64,000 bases of DNA, taken from the NCBI RefSeq assembly GCF_008370345.1, contig NZ_VTUU01000002.1:186001-250000 (forward strand). The letters are read 5' to 3'. The position numbers and the translations under genes were made by a program. Position 1 is the first letter of the stretch; every line of letters starts with the position of its first letter. Under the pieces are notes generated by a model. It made no database searches. It was given only the letters and a program-made list of their open reading frames with translations, and was not told the DNA's origin. The stretch comes from Marinobacter salinexigens. GTDB taxonomy: Bacteria; Pseudomonadota; Gammaproteobacteria; Pseudomonadales; Oleiphilaceae. Below, one piece after another: positions 18,501-26,544 of the stretch.

Positions 18501-20418
18501 TATGGGCGGGGACGTATTTGGTAACGGCCTGCTTTGCTCTGAGAAGACGAAACTGGTGGCAGCGTTCAACCATATTCACATTTTTGTCGACCCATCACCG
18601 GACCCTGAAAGGAGTTACAAGGAGCGCAAGCGTCTGTTCGAGTTGCCCCGTTCTGCCTGGACAGATTACGACAGCAAACTGATTTCCAAGGGTGGCGGCG
18701 TGTTCAGCCGAAATGCCAAGTCCATTCCCCTGAGCCCGGAGATCCGGAAGCTACTGGGAATCAAGGCTGACAGGGTACCTCCCAACATGCTGATCTCTCA
18801 CATTCTCAAGGCTCAGGTGGATTTGTTGTGGGTTGGTGGTATCGGAACCTATGTGAAGGCCGCTTCCGAGTCCCACAGCGATGTCGGCGACAAGGCTAAT
18901 GACGGCCTCCGCATCAACGGATCGGAGCTGCGATGCAAAGTTGTGGGTGAGGGGGGCAATCTGGGGCTGACTCAGCTTGGCCGTATCGAATATGCCCTGA
19001 AAGGCGGTCGCCTCAACACCGATTTCATCGACAATTCCGGTGGCGTGGACTGTTCGGATCATGAAGTAAACATGAAGATCCTCCTGAACCAGGTGGTCTC
19101 CATGGGCGACCTCACAGACAAGCAGCGTAATGCGATGCTTGAGGAGATGACTGATGATGTGTCTGCTCTGGTACTGAAGAACAACTACCGGCAGACCCAG
19201 GCGATCAGCATTGCCAGCGAAGATGCGGCATCACGGCTTGAGGAATACCGTCGCTTGATGAATACCCTGGAAAGCGAGGGCAAACTCAATCGTGCCCTCG
19301 AATTCCTGCCGGATGATGAAACCCTGTCTGAACGGAAACTGGACAAGAAGGGCCTGACCCGTCCTGAACTCTCGGTGCTGATTTCATACGTGAAAGGGGA
19401 TCTTAAGCAGGCGCTGGTCGAGAGCACATTGCCTGATGAGCCGCTGCTGGCAGGAGAAATGTATAAGGTATTCCCGCGTGGGCTGACTCAGAAATTCTCG
19501 CAAGAGCTGGGTGAGCACCAGTTGCGGAGAGAAATCGTGGCCACCCAGATTGCCAATGACATGGTCAATCACATGGGGATTACTTTCGTTGAACGGCTGA
19601 ATCAATCCACTGGAGCGGATGCCGGGTCGATTGCACTGGCCTGGATCATTGCCCGGGATGTGTTCCGCATTGATAACTGGTGGGACAAGATCGAAGCACA
19701 GGATTTTCATGTTTCCGCCCAGCTCCAGATGGAACTCATGCAGGAGTTGATGAGGCTGATGCGCCGCTCTGTGCGTTGGCTGCTGCGTAATCGCCGGGCG
19801 GAGCTCAGTATTCAGGCTCACATGGAACGTTTCGCCGACAGCGTCTGGGCGATTACGGCCGGCTTGCCTGAGTATCTGGGCGAACAGGCCCGTACCGATT
19901 GGGAGAAACGTCACCAGGCGCTGGTCGACGCCGGCTTGCCCAAGGAACTGGCTTCGGTGGTTTCTGGTACCGATTACCTGTATTCGTCTCTGGGCATCAT
20001 TGAAGCCAGGGAAGCGACAGGGATGCCTCTCAAAACCGTGGCGAACCTCTACTACGAGCTCGGCGATAAACTCGACCTGGACTGGTTCGCCAATGCCATC
20101 GCTACCCTGGCGCCGGCGTCCCACTGGCAGGCGCTGGCCCGGGAAAGTTTCCGCGAGGACCTCGACTGGCAACAGCGGGCGTTGACCACCGGGGTATTGA
20201 ATCTGGCCAGCAAGCCAAAGGATGTACCGGCGAGTGTGGAGAGCTGGTTGAAGTATCATGAGCCGATGATCGAGCGCTGGAAATCCATGCTGGCTGAACT
20301 CAAGAGTGTTCGGGAGCCCGAATATGCGATGTTCTCGGTCGCTTTGAGGGAGCTACTTGATCTTGCGCAAAGTACGATTCACTCCTCGCAGCCGGACAGC
20401 GGGGAACAGACTAACTGA
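15532..20418 (+). CDS. gdhB: NAD-dependent glutamate dehydrogenase, large 180-kDa class
   Basis: Oxidises glutamate to 2-oxoglutarate and ammonia with NAD+. The 1628-residue length is that of the L180 class (about 1600). The N-terminal ACT-like regulatory region is followed by the catalytic part from about residue 800, where KGGFVAKR, RHDEDDHYLVVAADKGTATF and GIGDMGGDVFGNG are visible. A long C-terminal helical domain ends the protein. TAACTGAGG upstream is the ribosome binding site. The 160-base divergent region has a TTGACT at 15471 but no convincing -10, so I do not call a promoter. The large class is usually allosteric (arginine, aspartate); that is family knowledge. Confidence 0.96.
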   Translation: MNALTVASKEQFFEQLAEAFSQKIAKTEAKKISEFAKQHYAHIPLEELVSRRFSDTYGAVLAAWQFLQKRSGEETPVSVFNPDLESDGWQSTHTVVFILHPNIPFLIDSLRIAINQREIGTHSIQHSILQVERTKEGKLKKLLPTKKSSSGAEYEAFIVLEIDRHSDPEDLKALEDALQTVLHEVRIAVSDFPVVTEKVSEILTGLDKTKAGISDEEKEEARGFLHWLLQDHFTFLGYDEYDFAKDRSGIVVRRVEDSELGILRVNNERPDRVRLNELPQRTRHEMTRTDDIFIFAKSAQRSRVHRPAYPDYIAVKKFNAKGEVVGERRFLGLYTARVYNERPDEIPLLRRKFQRVMKESGFLTDDYAGKELEQILTLYPRDELFQIKTDELLKVAKSILYIQERRRIELFIREDVYGQFVTCLAFFPRDIYNTELRLRVEQVLIDTLGAEDVEFVTHFSESVLARVQFTIRVPQVENRQLPVAEIREKVIALAQSWRDGLYDALSETYGEEQGNELYRLWAGGFPASYTDMFSPRRAAIDLEHISTAARQGDLAMSFYRALEEDESTLHFKLFFPDQPLPLSDVMPIFDNLGFRVLGEHPFEVIDRSGKTVWIHDFALKAHSGRIVDIHRIRPIFEDLFRRVWHGDAENDAFNRMLLSSYMSWREIALLRTYARYMRQIRFSNSQTFISNTLVNHVELTRILLDYFEVRFNPDKNQSEAKSKAAQQKLEIEFNAGLDGVDNLSEDRVLRLYLELMQATLRTNYFQPDSDGGVKPYISVKFDPSRIPDMPLPLPMFEIFVYSPRVEGVHLRGGKVARGGLRWSDRFEDYRTEILGLVKAQQVKNAVIVPVGAKGGFVAKRLPDPSDREAFQAEGIEAYKTFIRGLLDITDNLVDAGIQPPESVVRHDEDDHYLVVAADKGTATFSDIANGLSAEYGFWMGDAFASGGSNGYDHKKMGITARGAWVSVERHFREMGINPALDEFTAIGIGDMGGDVFGNGLLCSEKTKLVAAFNHIHIFVDPSPDPERSYKERKRLFELPRSAWTDYDSKLISKGGGVFSRNAKSIPLSPEIRKLLGIKADRVPPNMLISHILKAQVDLLWVGGIGTYVKAASESHSDVGDKANDGLRINGSELRCKVVGEGGNLGLTQLGRIEYALKGGRLNTDFIDNSGGVDCSDHEVNMKILLNQVVSMGDLTDKQRNAMLEEMTDDVSALVLKNNYRQTQAISIASEDAASRLEEYRRLMNTLESEGKLNRALEFLPDDETLSERKLDKKGLTRPELSVLISYVKGDLKQALVESTLPDEPLLAGEMYKVFPRGLTQKFSQELGEHQLRREIVATQIANDMVNHMGITFVERLNQSTGADAGSIALAWIIARDVFRIDNWWDKIEAQDFHVSAQLQMELMQELMRLMRRSVRWLLRNRRAELSIQAHMERFADSVWAITAGLPEYLGEQARTDWEKRHQALVDAGLPKELASVVSGTDYLYSSLGIIEAREATGMPLKTVANLYYELGDKLDLDWFANAIATLAPASHWQALARESFREDLDWQQRALTTGVLNLASKPKDVPASVESWLKYHEPMIERWKSMLAELKSVREPEYAMFSVALRELLDLAQSTIHSSQPDSGEQTN

Positions 20419-20483
20419 GTATTGCTTTGTGGCATCGGGTCGCGTTCAATCACGACCCGACACTCATTGATGGATATGTACTC

Positions 20484-21164
20484 ATGGGGCAGTTAGACCA
20501 CCTTCTGGATAAGAACCGCGCCTGGGCCAATGGTATCAAGATGGCCGATCCGAAGTTTTTTGATCGGCTGTCCAATCAGCAGGCTCCGGAATACCTGTGG
20601 ATTGGTTGTGCGGACAGTCGCGTACCTGCCAACCAGATTGTGGATATGGTCCCTGGCGAACTGTTTGTTCATCGAAATGTGGCGAATGTCGTCGTTCATA
20701 CCGATTTTAACTGCCTGTCGGTGTTACAGTTCGCCATCGAAGTGCTCAAGGTTCGCCACATCATGGTCGTTGGCCACTATGGCTGCGGTGGTGTCAAAGC
20801 TGCGTTGCGGAATGAGGGATTCGGCCTTATCAGCAACTGGCTGCGTCACGTTCAGGATGTACGGGATCGTCATCAGGATGTGCTGAATGCGATTACCAGC
20901 GAACAGGACCGGGTCGATAGGCTCTGTGAACTGAACGTTCTGGAGCAGGTCGGTCACGTATGCCAGAACAACATCGTTCATGAAGCCTGGGGACGGGGAC
21001 AGCCGCTGACAGTTCATGGGTTTGTTTACGATGTCGCTGACGGCATTCTTCGGGACATGGGGCTTTCGATTTCCAACGAAGAAGAACGCGAACGCATCCA
21101 ACAGCGCGCGCTGGAAGAACTTGTCCAGCGCCCTGTCCGTGCTGTTCGTCAGAAAAACGTTTAA
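20484..21164 (+). CDS. can: Beta-class carbonic anhydrase
   Basis: Interconverts CO2 and bicarbonate; cytoplasmic zinc enzyme of 226 residues. Zinc ligands and the Asp/Arg dyad are Cys42, Asp44, Arg46 (CADSR) and His98, Cys101 (GHYGCGG). The opening LDHLLDKNRAWANGI and the motif PEYLWIG resemble E. coli Can. The frame extends to a TTG at 20427, but the ATG at 20484 matches family length. It follows the dehydrogenase gene and precedes rsmC by 18 bases. Confidence 0.95.
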   Translation: MGQLDHLLDKNRAWANGIKMADPKFFDRLSNQQAPEYLWIGCADSRVPANQIVDMVPGELFVHRNVANVVVHTDFNCLSVLQFAIEVLKVRHIMVVGHYGCGGVKAALRNEGFGLISNWLRHVQDVRDRHQDVLNAITSEQDRVDRLCELNVLEQVGHVCQNNIVHEAWGRGQPLTVHGFVYDVADGILRDMGLSISNEEERERIQQRALEELVQRPVRAVRQKNV

Positions 21165-21182
21165 AAGGCTTTATCATTTTAC

Positions 21183-22238
21183 ATGTCCTTATCCAATTCC
21201 TTGCCCAACTCTCATGAAGCACTGCTTCGTAACCGCGATCTGTTGACCGGCCGGGTAGCGCTCATCGGTCCCGCCTCCCCCTCAATTCTTGCCGAGTTGC
21301 CTGCAGGCGGCATTGCTGTGAGCGAGCATGCCGGCCAAGTAAAGGCGCTTGAAAGCCAGGCTGACTGGCAAATCTGTTATGGCTACGACGTGTCCGCGCT
21401 GCAACCTGCGAGTTGCGATGTGGTGTCGATATTCCTCCCCAAAGTGCGAGCAGAGCTGGATTTGAGGCTGGCACTGGCTCGCTGGCTCGGTCGTGATGGC
21501 GCAACGATCATCCTGGTGGGAGAAAAGAAAGAAGGTATTGCCGGGGCCATCAAGCAGCTGCGGGCGGTCGCTCCGGACGCAGGAAAGATCGACAGCGCAC
21601 GACATTGCCAGGTGTGGACGGCAACCAATTCGGCCCCGCTGGAGCGCTTTGAGATTGCCGACTGGTTCGAGTGGCATACAGTCAGCAACAGTGGGGTTTC
21701 CCTGCAGATCGCCGGGCTGCCGGGCATCTTCAGTAAGGGCGAACTGGATGATGGTACCGCACGACTGCTGGACTCCCTGGCAGAGGCACCGCTGAAGGCT
21801 TCAAAGGTACTGGATTTTGCCTGTGGCGCCGGGGTTGTCGGTGCCTGGCTTCAGGGCTGGCAGGCGGCTAACGACAAGCCGGTAACACCGGTTGATGCGG
21901 TGGATGTACAGTACCAGGCGGTTACTTGTGCCCGGGCAACCTATGATCGAGCCGGGGCCAAAGGGGACATCATCGCGTCGGATGGTTTGAGTGAACTGGA
22001 AGGTCGCTGGTCGGCCGTCGTGACCAACCCTCCTTTCCATGCCGGCGTTAAAACCGATACCTCAATGACCGAGAACTTCCTTCGGGATGTGGCTCGCCAT
22101 CTGACGTCCGGAGGTGAACTGCGCCTCGTGGCAAATACGTTCCTGCCCTATGAAACCATGATCAAGCGATTTGTCGGCCCGGTTGAGCGACTATACGAAG
22201 ATCGAAAGTTCACCGTCTACAGGGCTGTGCGCAGATAA
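21183..22238 (+). CDS. rsmC: 16S rRNA (guanine-1207-N2)-methyltransferase RsmC
   Basis: 351 residues in two related Rossmann-like domains, as in E. coli RsmC. The N-terminal half is degenerate. The C-terminal half carries the SAM-binding motif VLDFACGAGVVGAW (about 207-220) and the catalytic N6/N2-methylase motif TNPPFHAG near residue 280. It methylates G1207 of 16S rRNA by family inference. RlmG follows downstream; the two rRNA guanine methyltransferases here are paralogues. Confidence 0.88.
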   Translation: MSLSNSLPNSHEALLRNRDLLTGRVALIGPASPSILAELPAGGIAVSEHAGQVKALESQADWQICYGYDVSALQPASCDVVSIFLPKVRAELDLRLALARWLGRDGATIILVGEKKEGIAGAIKQLRAVAPDAGKIDSARHCQVWTATNSAPLERFEIADWFEWHTVSNSGVSLQIAGLPGIFSKGELDDGTARLLDSLAEAPLKASKVLDFACGAGVVGAWLQGWQAANDKPVTPVDAVDVQYQAVTCARATYDRAGAKGDIIASDGLSELEGRWSAVVTNPPFHAGVKTDTSMTENFLRDVARHLTSGGELRLVANTFLPYETMIKRFVGPVERLYEDRKFTVYRAVRR

Positions 22239-22262
22239 AAAAAAGCCCCTGGGGTGAGGGGC
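22237..22262 (-). terminator. Minus-strand rho-independent terminator after rsmC
   Basis: A 6-bp GC stem (GCCCCT at 22245-22250 with AGGGGC at 22257-22262) has a run of eight A on its left side (22237-22244), overlapping the rsmC stop. Read on the minus strand this is a hairpin followed by U8, a normal terminator. On the plus strand no U-run follows. No minus-strand gene ends here; the nearest is ribE, 1.3 kb away beyond rlmG. Confidence 0.65.
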
Positions 22263-22395
22263 AAAAGGTTCGCGTCCAAAACAACGGAGCCAACCGGAAA
22301 GGTTTGATGTGAACAGTTTCCAATCTAGGGTTAATTTCTAGAATAATCAGCCTAAAATGCCGATCTTGTGACAAACCACCCGCTGGAAGCCTGAA

Positions 22396-23550
22396 ATGAC
22401 AAGCGCAGTTCTACAGACCCCCGTTGGCCCCCTGACTTTGCATCGGCCTGGGGGCGGCCGGTCCCTGCAAGCCTGGGATGCTGCAGATGAGCTGCTTCTG
22501 GAACAGGCTTTTGAGCGCCTCAAAGGCCTTGAATCCCCGCGAGTACTGGTAGTGGATGATGCCTTTGGTGCGTTAACTCTGGGGCTTGATCTGACCTCTC
22601 CCGAGGTCGTTTCGGACAGCGCAGTATTGAACTCGGCAGTCTCGAAAAATGTAGCGCTCAATGCTGCCATTTACGGTGTGTCTGAAGTACGTAACTGGCT
22701 GAACCCTCCCGAAGGCCCGTTTGATCTTGTGGTTATGCGCATTCCCCGGCATGCAGACTATCTGGCGTGGTTACTGCGTTGGATAAATGGCGTGTTGGCC
22801 GATACCGGTGTTCTGCTGGCAGGTGGCATGATCAAACATTTGCCCGACAAGAGCGTTGATGTTTTTGCTGAGGCAGTTGAAACGGAGGCGGTACTACCGG
22901 CCCGTAAAAAGGCGAGGGTTGTTGTCTGCAGGGCTGGGGTGGCGCGGCTGGCGGAATGGCAGGGTCAATGGAAAGGGTATTCACTGGGCTCTGGGCAATC
23001 CGTTCAGGCATTACCCGCGGTATTTGCTCGTGAACGGCTTGATATAGGTACTCAGCTGTTTTTGCCCCGGGTCTGTGAAGCGGTTGCCGGGCTTGTGGAG
23101 GGCAGTCGTGTTCTCGACCTGGCCTGCGGTAATGGTGTCGTGGGGCTGGGGGCGCTATCCGTAAGGCCAGATCTGGCGGTCAGCTTCAGCGATGTTTCGA
23201 GCCAGGCGGTAGCCAGCGCGCGCCGTAATGTTATGGATAATTTTCCGGACAACGAAGCCGAATTCCACCATGCAGATGGTATTCCGTCAGACTGTGGCTC
23301 GTTTGAACTGATTCTGCTCAATCCACCGTTTCATGAAGGTGGCGTGGTTGGTGACCATATAGCATTGAAGCTGTTCAGACAGGCCGCTCGGCATCTCGCC
23401 CCAAATGGCTGTTTGCTCGTGGTGGGGAATCGGCACCTGGGCTACCACCGGAGCCTGCGTCAGACCTTCAGCGACGTGACGCAGGTGGATGCCAACCCGA
23501 AGTTTGTGGCGTTTTCTGCAAAGAGGCCTCAAGCGGTGGGGCGGTCGTAG
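22396..23550 (+). CDS. rlmG: 23S rRNA (guanine-1835-N2)-methyltransferase RlmG
   Basis: 384 residues, close to E. coli RlmG (378). The N-terminal domain contains LQAWDAADELLL, matching the family WNAADE-type motif. The C-terminal catalytic domain has the SAM motif VLDLACGNGVVGLG (about 238-251) and the NPPF motif LLNPPFHEGG near 309. It is expected to methylate G1835 of 23S rRNA. The last 22 bases overlap the 3' end of convergent ribE, so the end of each gene is coding on both strands. Confidence 0.87.
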   Translation: MTSAVLQTPVGPLTLHRPGGGRSLQAWDAADELLLEQAFERLKGLESPRVLVVDDAFGALTLGLDLTSPEVVSDSAVLNSAVSKNVALNAAIYGVSEVRNWLNPPEGPFDLVVMRIPRHADYLAWLLRWINGVLADTGVLLAGGMIKHLPDKSVDVFAEAVETEAVLPARKKARVVVCRAGVARLAEWQGQWKGYSLGSGQSVQALPAVFARERLDIGTQLFLPRVCEAVAGLVEGSRVLDLACGNGVVGLGALSVRPDLAVSFSDVSSQAVASARRNVMDNFPDNEAEFHHADGIPSDCGSFELILLNPPFHEGGVVGDHIALKLFRQAARHLAPNGCLLVVGNRHLGYHRSLRQTFSDVTQVDANPKFVAFSAKRPQAVGRS

Positions 23551-24143
23551 CCGAGTCGGGCCAGGGTGTCGACGATTGTCTGGGTCTGACTGTCGACCTC
23601 GATGTTGACGCGGTCACCCTCGGCAATAGTACCGAAAATGGTTGCTCTCAGGGTTTCGGGAATCAGATGCACGTTGAACTGATTGCCTGAGACTTCGCCG
23701 ATGGTCAGGCTGGCGCCGTTAATGGCGATGAAGCCTTTCGGGAACACATACCGGGTCCACTCCTCCGGAATTTCAAACCAGATCGTGACGTTGTTTTCCG
23801 GGCGTTCGATTCGGGAAACGGTTGCGGTGGTATGGATATGGCCGGACAACAGATGCCCGCCGATCTCGTCTCCAATTTTCGCAGCCCGTTCAAAGTTGAC
23901 GCTGTCTCCGGAATTAAGTGCGCCCAGAGTCGTCAGTCTTAATGTTTCCTGCATTGCATCGAAATACAGTTTGTCACCGTCCTGACGGGTAACCGTCATG
24001 CAGGTGCCGTTAATGGCAACAGACGCACCGATCGTAACGTCTGTCAGATTTGCCTCCGGAAAACGGATGACAAATGTGTTCAGACCTGGCGCTTTGGTGA
24101 CGTCATCGACAGTCGCGATGCCTTGAACAATTCCTGTAAACAT
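23529..24143 (-). CDS. ribE: Riboflavin synthase alpha subunit
   Basis: Dismutates two 6,7-dimethyl-8-ribityllumazine molecules to riboflavin and a pyrimidinedione. The protein has 204 residues from the ATG at 24143, which gives the invariant start MFTGIVQG. The frame extends 26 codons further but those residues are not family-like. Two lumazine-binding repeats are visible (about 1-95 and 96-195), the first with ATVDDVTKAPG, and GDEIGGHLLSGHIH at the junction. It stands alone rather than in a rib operon, and I see no FMN riboswitch upstream. Confidence 0.95.
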   Translation of the reverse strand: MFTGIVQGIATVDDVTKAPGLNTFVIRFPEANLTDVTIGASVAINGTCMTVTRQDGDKLYFDAMQETLRLTTLGALNSGDSVNFERAAKIGDEIGGHLLSGHIHTTATVSRIERPENNVTIWFEIPEEWTRYVFPKGFIAINGASLTIGEVSGNQFNVHLIPETLRATIFGTIAEGDRVNIEVDSQTQTIVDTLARLGYDRPTA

Positions 24144-24370
24144 ATCCGGACCTCGTACAACGGTGGGCAATCGCCAGAGTGGCGAGGGGAAGAGCATAGC
24201 GAGCGAACCTTTGCTTGCCAAGAACCGTCAGTCATAGAACGCTCGCCATTGTGAATGTGCTGATGTCGGTGTCCCTGGATCAAAGGTTGATTCAAGAAGG
24301 ACGGAAGCCGGCCGATAACCACTATACAAACCACAGAGCCCGCTATCAGGCTCCCGAACGGAAATGGATC

Positions 24371-25222
24371 ATGGCTGAAAACCAGGCAACTGCTGAAGAG
24401 ACTTTGCAGAGTGCTGGCCACAATGCTGGTGTCGTGCTGCGTCCGGGGCGCGCTGCGGACCCCGTACCTGCCGAAACCGCTTTACCGGAAGCGTCTGTTC
24501 CTCAGGGAACCGGTGCGCCGGAACTCGCGGATGTCACGAACGAAAAAGAAGGTGAACGGGAGAACGTCAATTCCGATCAGATCCTTGCCCGGTCCAGACA
24601 AAGAAAGCTGCGTTTGATTCTGCGCCAGTGTGACCGGGTGTTGCTGATGGATTTTGACCTTTTGGCAATGAATGACTGGCCAGACAGCTATAGCCTCGCT
24701 GCCGCCCGAAAGAGCCGGGACCTTTGGCTGTTCAGCGCGTTGATAGCGGCGGCTGTTTTTCTGAGCGGGCTAACCGGGTTCGTACCAGCGTGGATTGCCG
24801 GGACTGGCTTTGGCGCTTTTGTCATTATCCTGCTTCTGGGCTTGCCTGTGATCAGGCGTATCTACACGTCAAAACCTTCCTATATCGATCTCGTCGTCAA
24901 GCGTCAGCGGATGCTCCGGGATGCCCGAAAACATGTCGCGCATCTTGAGGGAGATGATGGCCTCATCTGGCAATGTGCCCGGATGGCGGAGTTCAACCCC
25001 GCCCTGAGTAATACCCGATTCAGTGATCTGCTGCGATTATCGGAGCATCGTGTGGTTGCTCGAAACCTGACCCGGCGCGAGCATGTGAGGCTTTATCTGA
25101 TCTATCTTCTTGAAGCGGAAAAGGCGTATGGAAGGGCGCAAACCGCATTTTTTGAAGGCAATCAGGAGGCGTTGGATAAAGGATGGCAGGAGGCTGTAGC
25201 GCAACCCGAGGTGAGAGCTTGA
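24371..25222 (+). CDS. Unrecognised two-span membrane protein
   Basis: I do not recognise this family. From the ATG at 24371 (GAACGGAAATGGATC upstream) it has 283 residues. Residues 1-70 are acidic, rich in Ala, Glu and Pro and probably disordered. A basic helix (ARSRQRKLRLILRQ) precedes two adjacent membrane helices (about 118-139 and 141-161) with a very short turn, so both ends face the same side. The C-terminal 110 residues look helical and soluble. The frame is open to 24215 but the added residues do not look like protein. The psrA promoter overlaps its last codons. Confidence 0.7.
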   Translation: MAENQATAEETLQSAGHNAGVVLRPGRAADPVPAETALPEASVPQGTGAPELADVTNEKEGERENVNSDQILARSRQRKLRLILRQCDRVLLMDFDLLAMNDWPDSYSLAAARKSRDLWLFSALIAAAVFLSGLTGFVPAWIAGTGFGAFVIILLLGLPVIRRIYTSKPSYIDLVVKRQRMLRDARKHVAHLEGDDGLIWQCARMAEFNPALSNTRFSDLLRLSEHRVVARNLTRREHVRLYLIYLLEAEKAYGRAQTAFFEGNQEALDKGWQEAVAQPEVRA

Positions 25223-25262
25223 CATAATCGCGCTTCAAACGTATGTTTCAAACAGACGTTTG
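25219..25262 (+). promoter_or_regulatory. psrA promoter with two overlapping PsrA operators
   Basis: TTGACA at 25219-25224 and TATGTT at 25242-25247 are spaced by 17 bases, a strong sigma-70 promoter. Two copies of the PsrA consensus (G/C)AAAC-N4-GTTT(G/C) cover the -10 and start region: CAAAC-GTAT-GTTTC at 25236-25249 and CAAAC-AGAC-GTTTG at 25249-25262, sharing one C. This is a classic arrangement for autorepression relieved by long-chain fatty acids. The consensus is recalled from Pseudomonas PsrA. The -35 lies inside the stop codon of the upstream gene. Confidence 0.8.
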
Positions 25263-25282
25263 CTAGAGGCACGGATAATAAA

Positions 25283-25960
25283 ATGGCGCAGTCTGATACC
25301 GTCGACCGGATTCTCGATGCAGCCGAAGAGCTGTTCGCGGAGCGCGGATTTTCTGAAACTTCCCTCCGCATGATCACCAGTAAGGCTAAAGTAAATCTGG
25401 CCGCTGTCAATTACCATTTCGGATCAAAGAACGCGTTGATTCATGCAGTGTTTGCGCGGTTCCTGACCCCGTTTTCCGCCACTCTGGAAACCGCGTTTGA
25501 TGAGCTGGAAGACAGTTGCAAGGGCAAGCCTGCCTCGCTGAACCAGACCCTTTGGGCTTTGACTGAAAGCGCCGTGCGTATGCCGCAGCGCACTGATAAG
25601 GGCATCTCTATCTTTATGCGATTGCTCGGGCTGGCGTATACCCAGTCCCAGGGGCACCTTCGCAAGTTCCTGGAAGATGAGTACAGCGAGCCGTTCAGTC
25701 GCTTCATGCGCATGCTGAAGGAAGCTACGCCCCAGTTGTCGGCAGTGGACCGGTACTGGCGTATTCAGTTCATGCTGGGGGCCACAGCGTTTACCATGTC
25801 CAGTAGCGATGCCCTGATCGAGATTCTTGAGAACAAGATCGGCGTTGATACCACAGTTCAGGAAATTGCTGCTCGCCTGGTTCCCTTCCTGGCCGCTGGT
25901 ATGCAGGCTAGAGATGCGATGCTCATTCCGCCTCCAGGCAGCATGGTTTCTATTGCCTGA
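25283..25960 (+). CDS. psrA: PsrA-type TetR family regulator
   Basis: 225 residues. The N-terminal TetR helix-turn-helix spans about residues 8-54 (DRILDAAEELFAERGFSETS, then VNLAAVNYHFGSK) and is almost the same as Pseudomonas PsrA as I recall it. The C-terminal domain binds the ligand, long-chain fatty acids in PsrA, so it probably controls beta-oxidation genes and itself. The two PsrA operators directly upstream support the call. In Pseudomonas the gene is next to lexA and nagZ; neither is present here. Confidence 0.87.
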   Translation: MAQSDTVDRILDAAEELFAERGFSETSLRMITSKAKVNLAAVNYHFGSKNALIHAVFARFLTPFSATLETAFDELEDSCKGKPASLNQTLWALTESAVRMPQRTDKGISIFMRLLGLAYTQSQGHLRKFLEDEYSEPFSRFMRMLKEATPQLSAVDRYWRIQFMLGATAFTMSSSDALIEILENKIGVDTTVQEIAARLVPFLAAGMQARDAMLIPPPGSMVSIA

Positions 25961-26020
25961 CTTCCTTTGAGTCGGTTAGGCTTCCGACTGGCAATCTGCC
26001 TGAAGGGAGTCTGACCGGTT

Positions 26021-26521
26021 TTGAATACTCAACGCAGCCAAACACCCCGCATAGTCGTCAGTCTGGACAGGCAGACCCTCAGCCTTTATGGCGCAGGTGG
26101 TGGCCTCATCATCGAATTTCCCGTATCTACAGCGCTTAATGGTGCCGGCGAGCGAGATGGCAGTGGCTGCACTCCCCGCGGCCAACACTACGTCCGGGCC
26201 ATGATTGGCGGTAATCAGCCTGCCTGCACGGTTTTTCGTGGTCGCCGACCTACCGGCGAAATCTATACGCCAGAGCTTGCCGCATCTTACCCCGGAAGGG
26301 ACTGGATTCTGAGCCGTATCCTGTGGCTTTGTGGTACCGAGTCGGGCATAAATCGGGGGGGCGGGGTCGATACTTTCCGTCGCTTCATATACATTCACGG
26401 CACGCCGGATAGCGAGCCGATGGGTATTCCGAAATCCCACGGCTGCATACGAATGCGCAATGCGGACGTGGTGGATCTCTTCGCCCGGGTGAGCCCGGGC
26501 ATATCTGTTGATATTCGTTAA
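26021..26521 (+). CDS. L,D-transpeptidase (YkuD) domain protein without signal peptide
   Basis: 166 residues that consist almost only of a YkuD catalytic domain. The active-site motif is visible as YIHGTPDSEPMG followed by SHGCIRMRNADV, with the catalytic Cys and the conserved His residues intact. The start is a TTG at 26021 with GAAGGGAG upstream; an in-frame TGA at 26012-26014 rules out any longer form, so there is no signal peptide or lipobox. YkuD enzymes usually cross-link peptidoglycan in the periplasm, so export or a cytoplasmic role is unresolved. It lies 24 bases before mscS. Confidence 0.82.
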   Translation: MNTQRSQTPRIVVSLDRQTLSLYGAGGGLIIEFPVSTALNGAGERDGSGCTPRGQHYVRAMIGGNQPACTVFRGRRPTGEIYTPELAASYPGRDWILSRILWLCGTESGINRGGGVDTFRRFIYIHGTPDSEPMGIPKSHGCIRMRNADVVDLFARVSPGISVDIR

Positions 26522-26544
26522 ACCAGACTGATCAGAGGGAATCG

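Noticed and set aside
25970..25989. Small inverted repeat AGTCGG/CCGACT after psrA
   Set aside because: Six-base stem, no U-run; could be chance.
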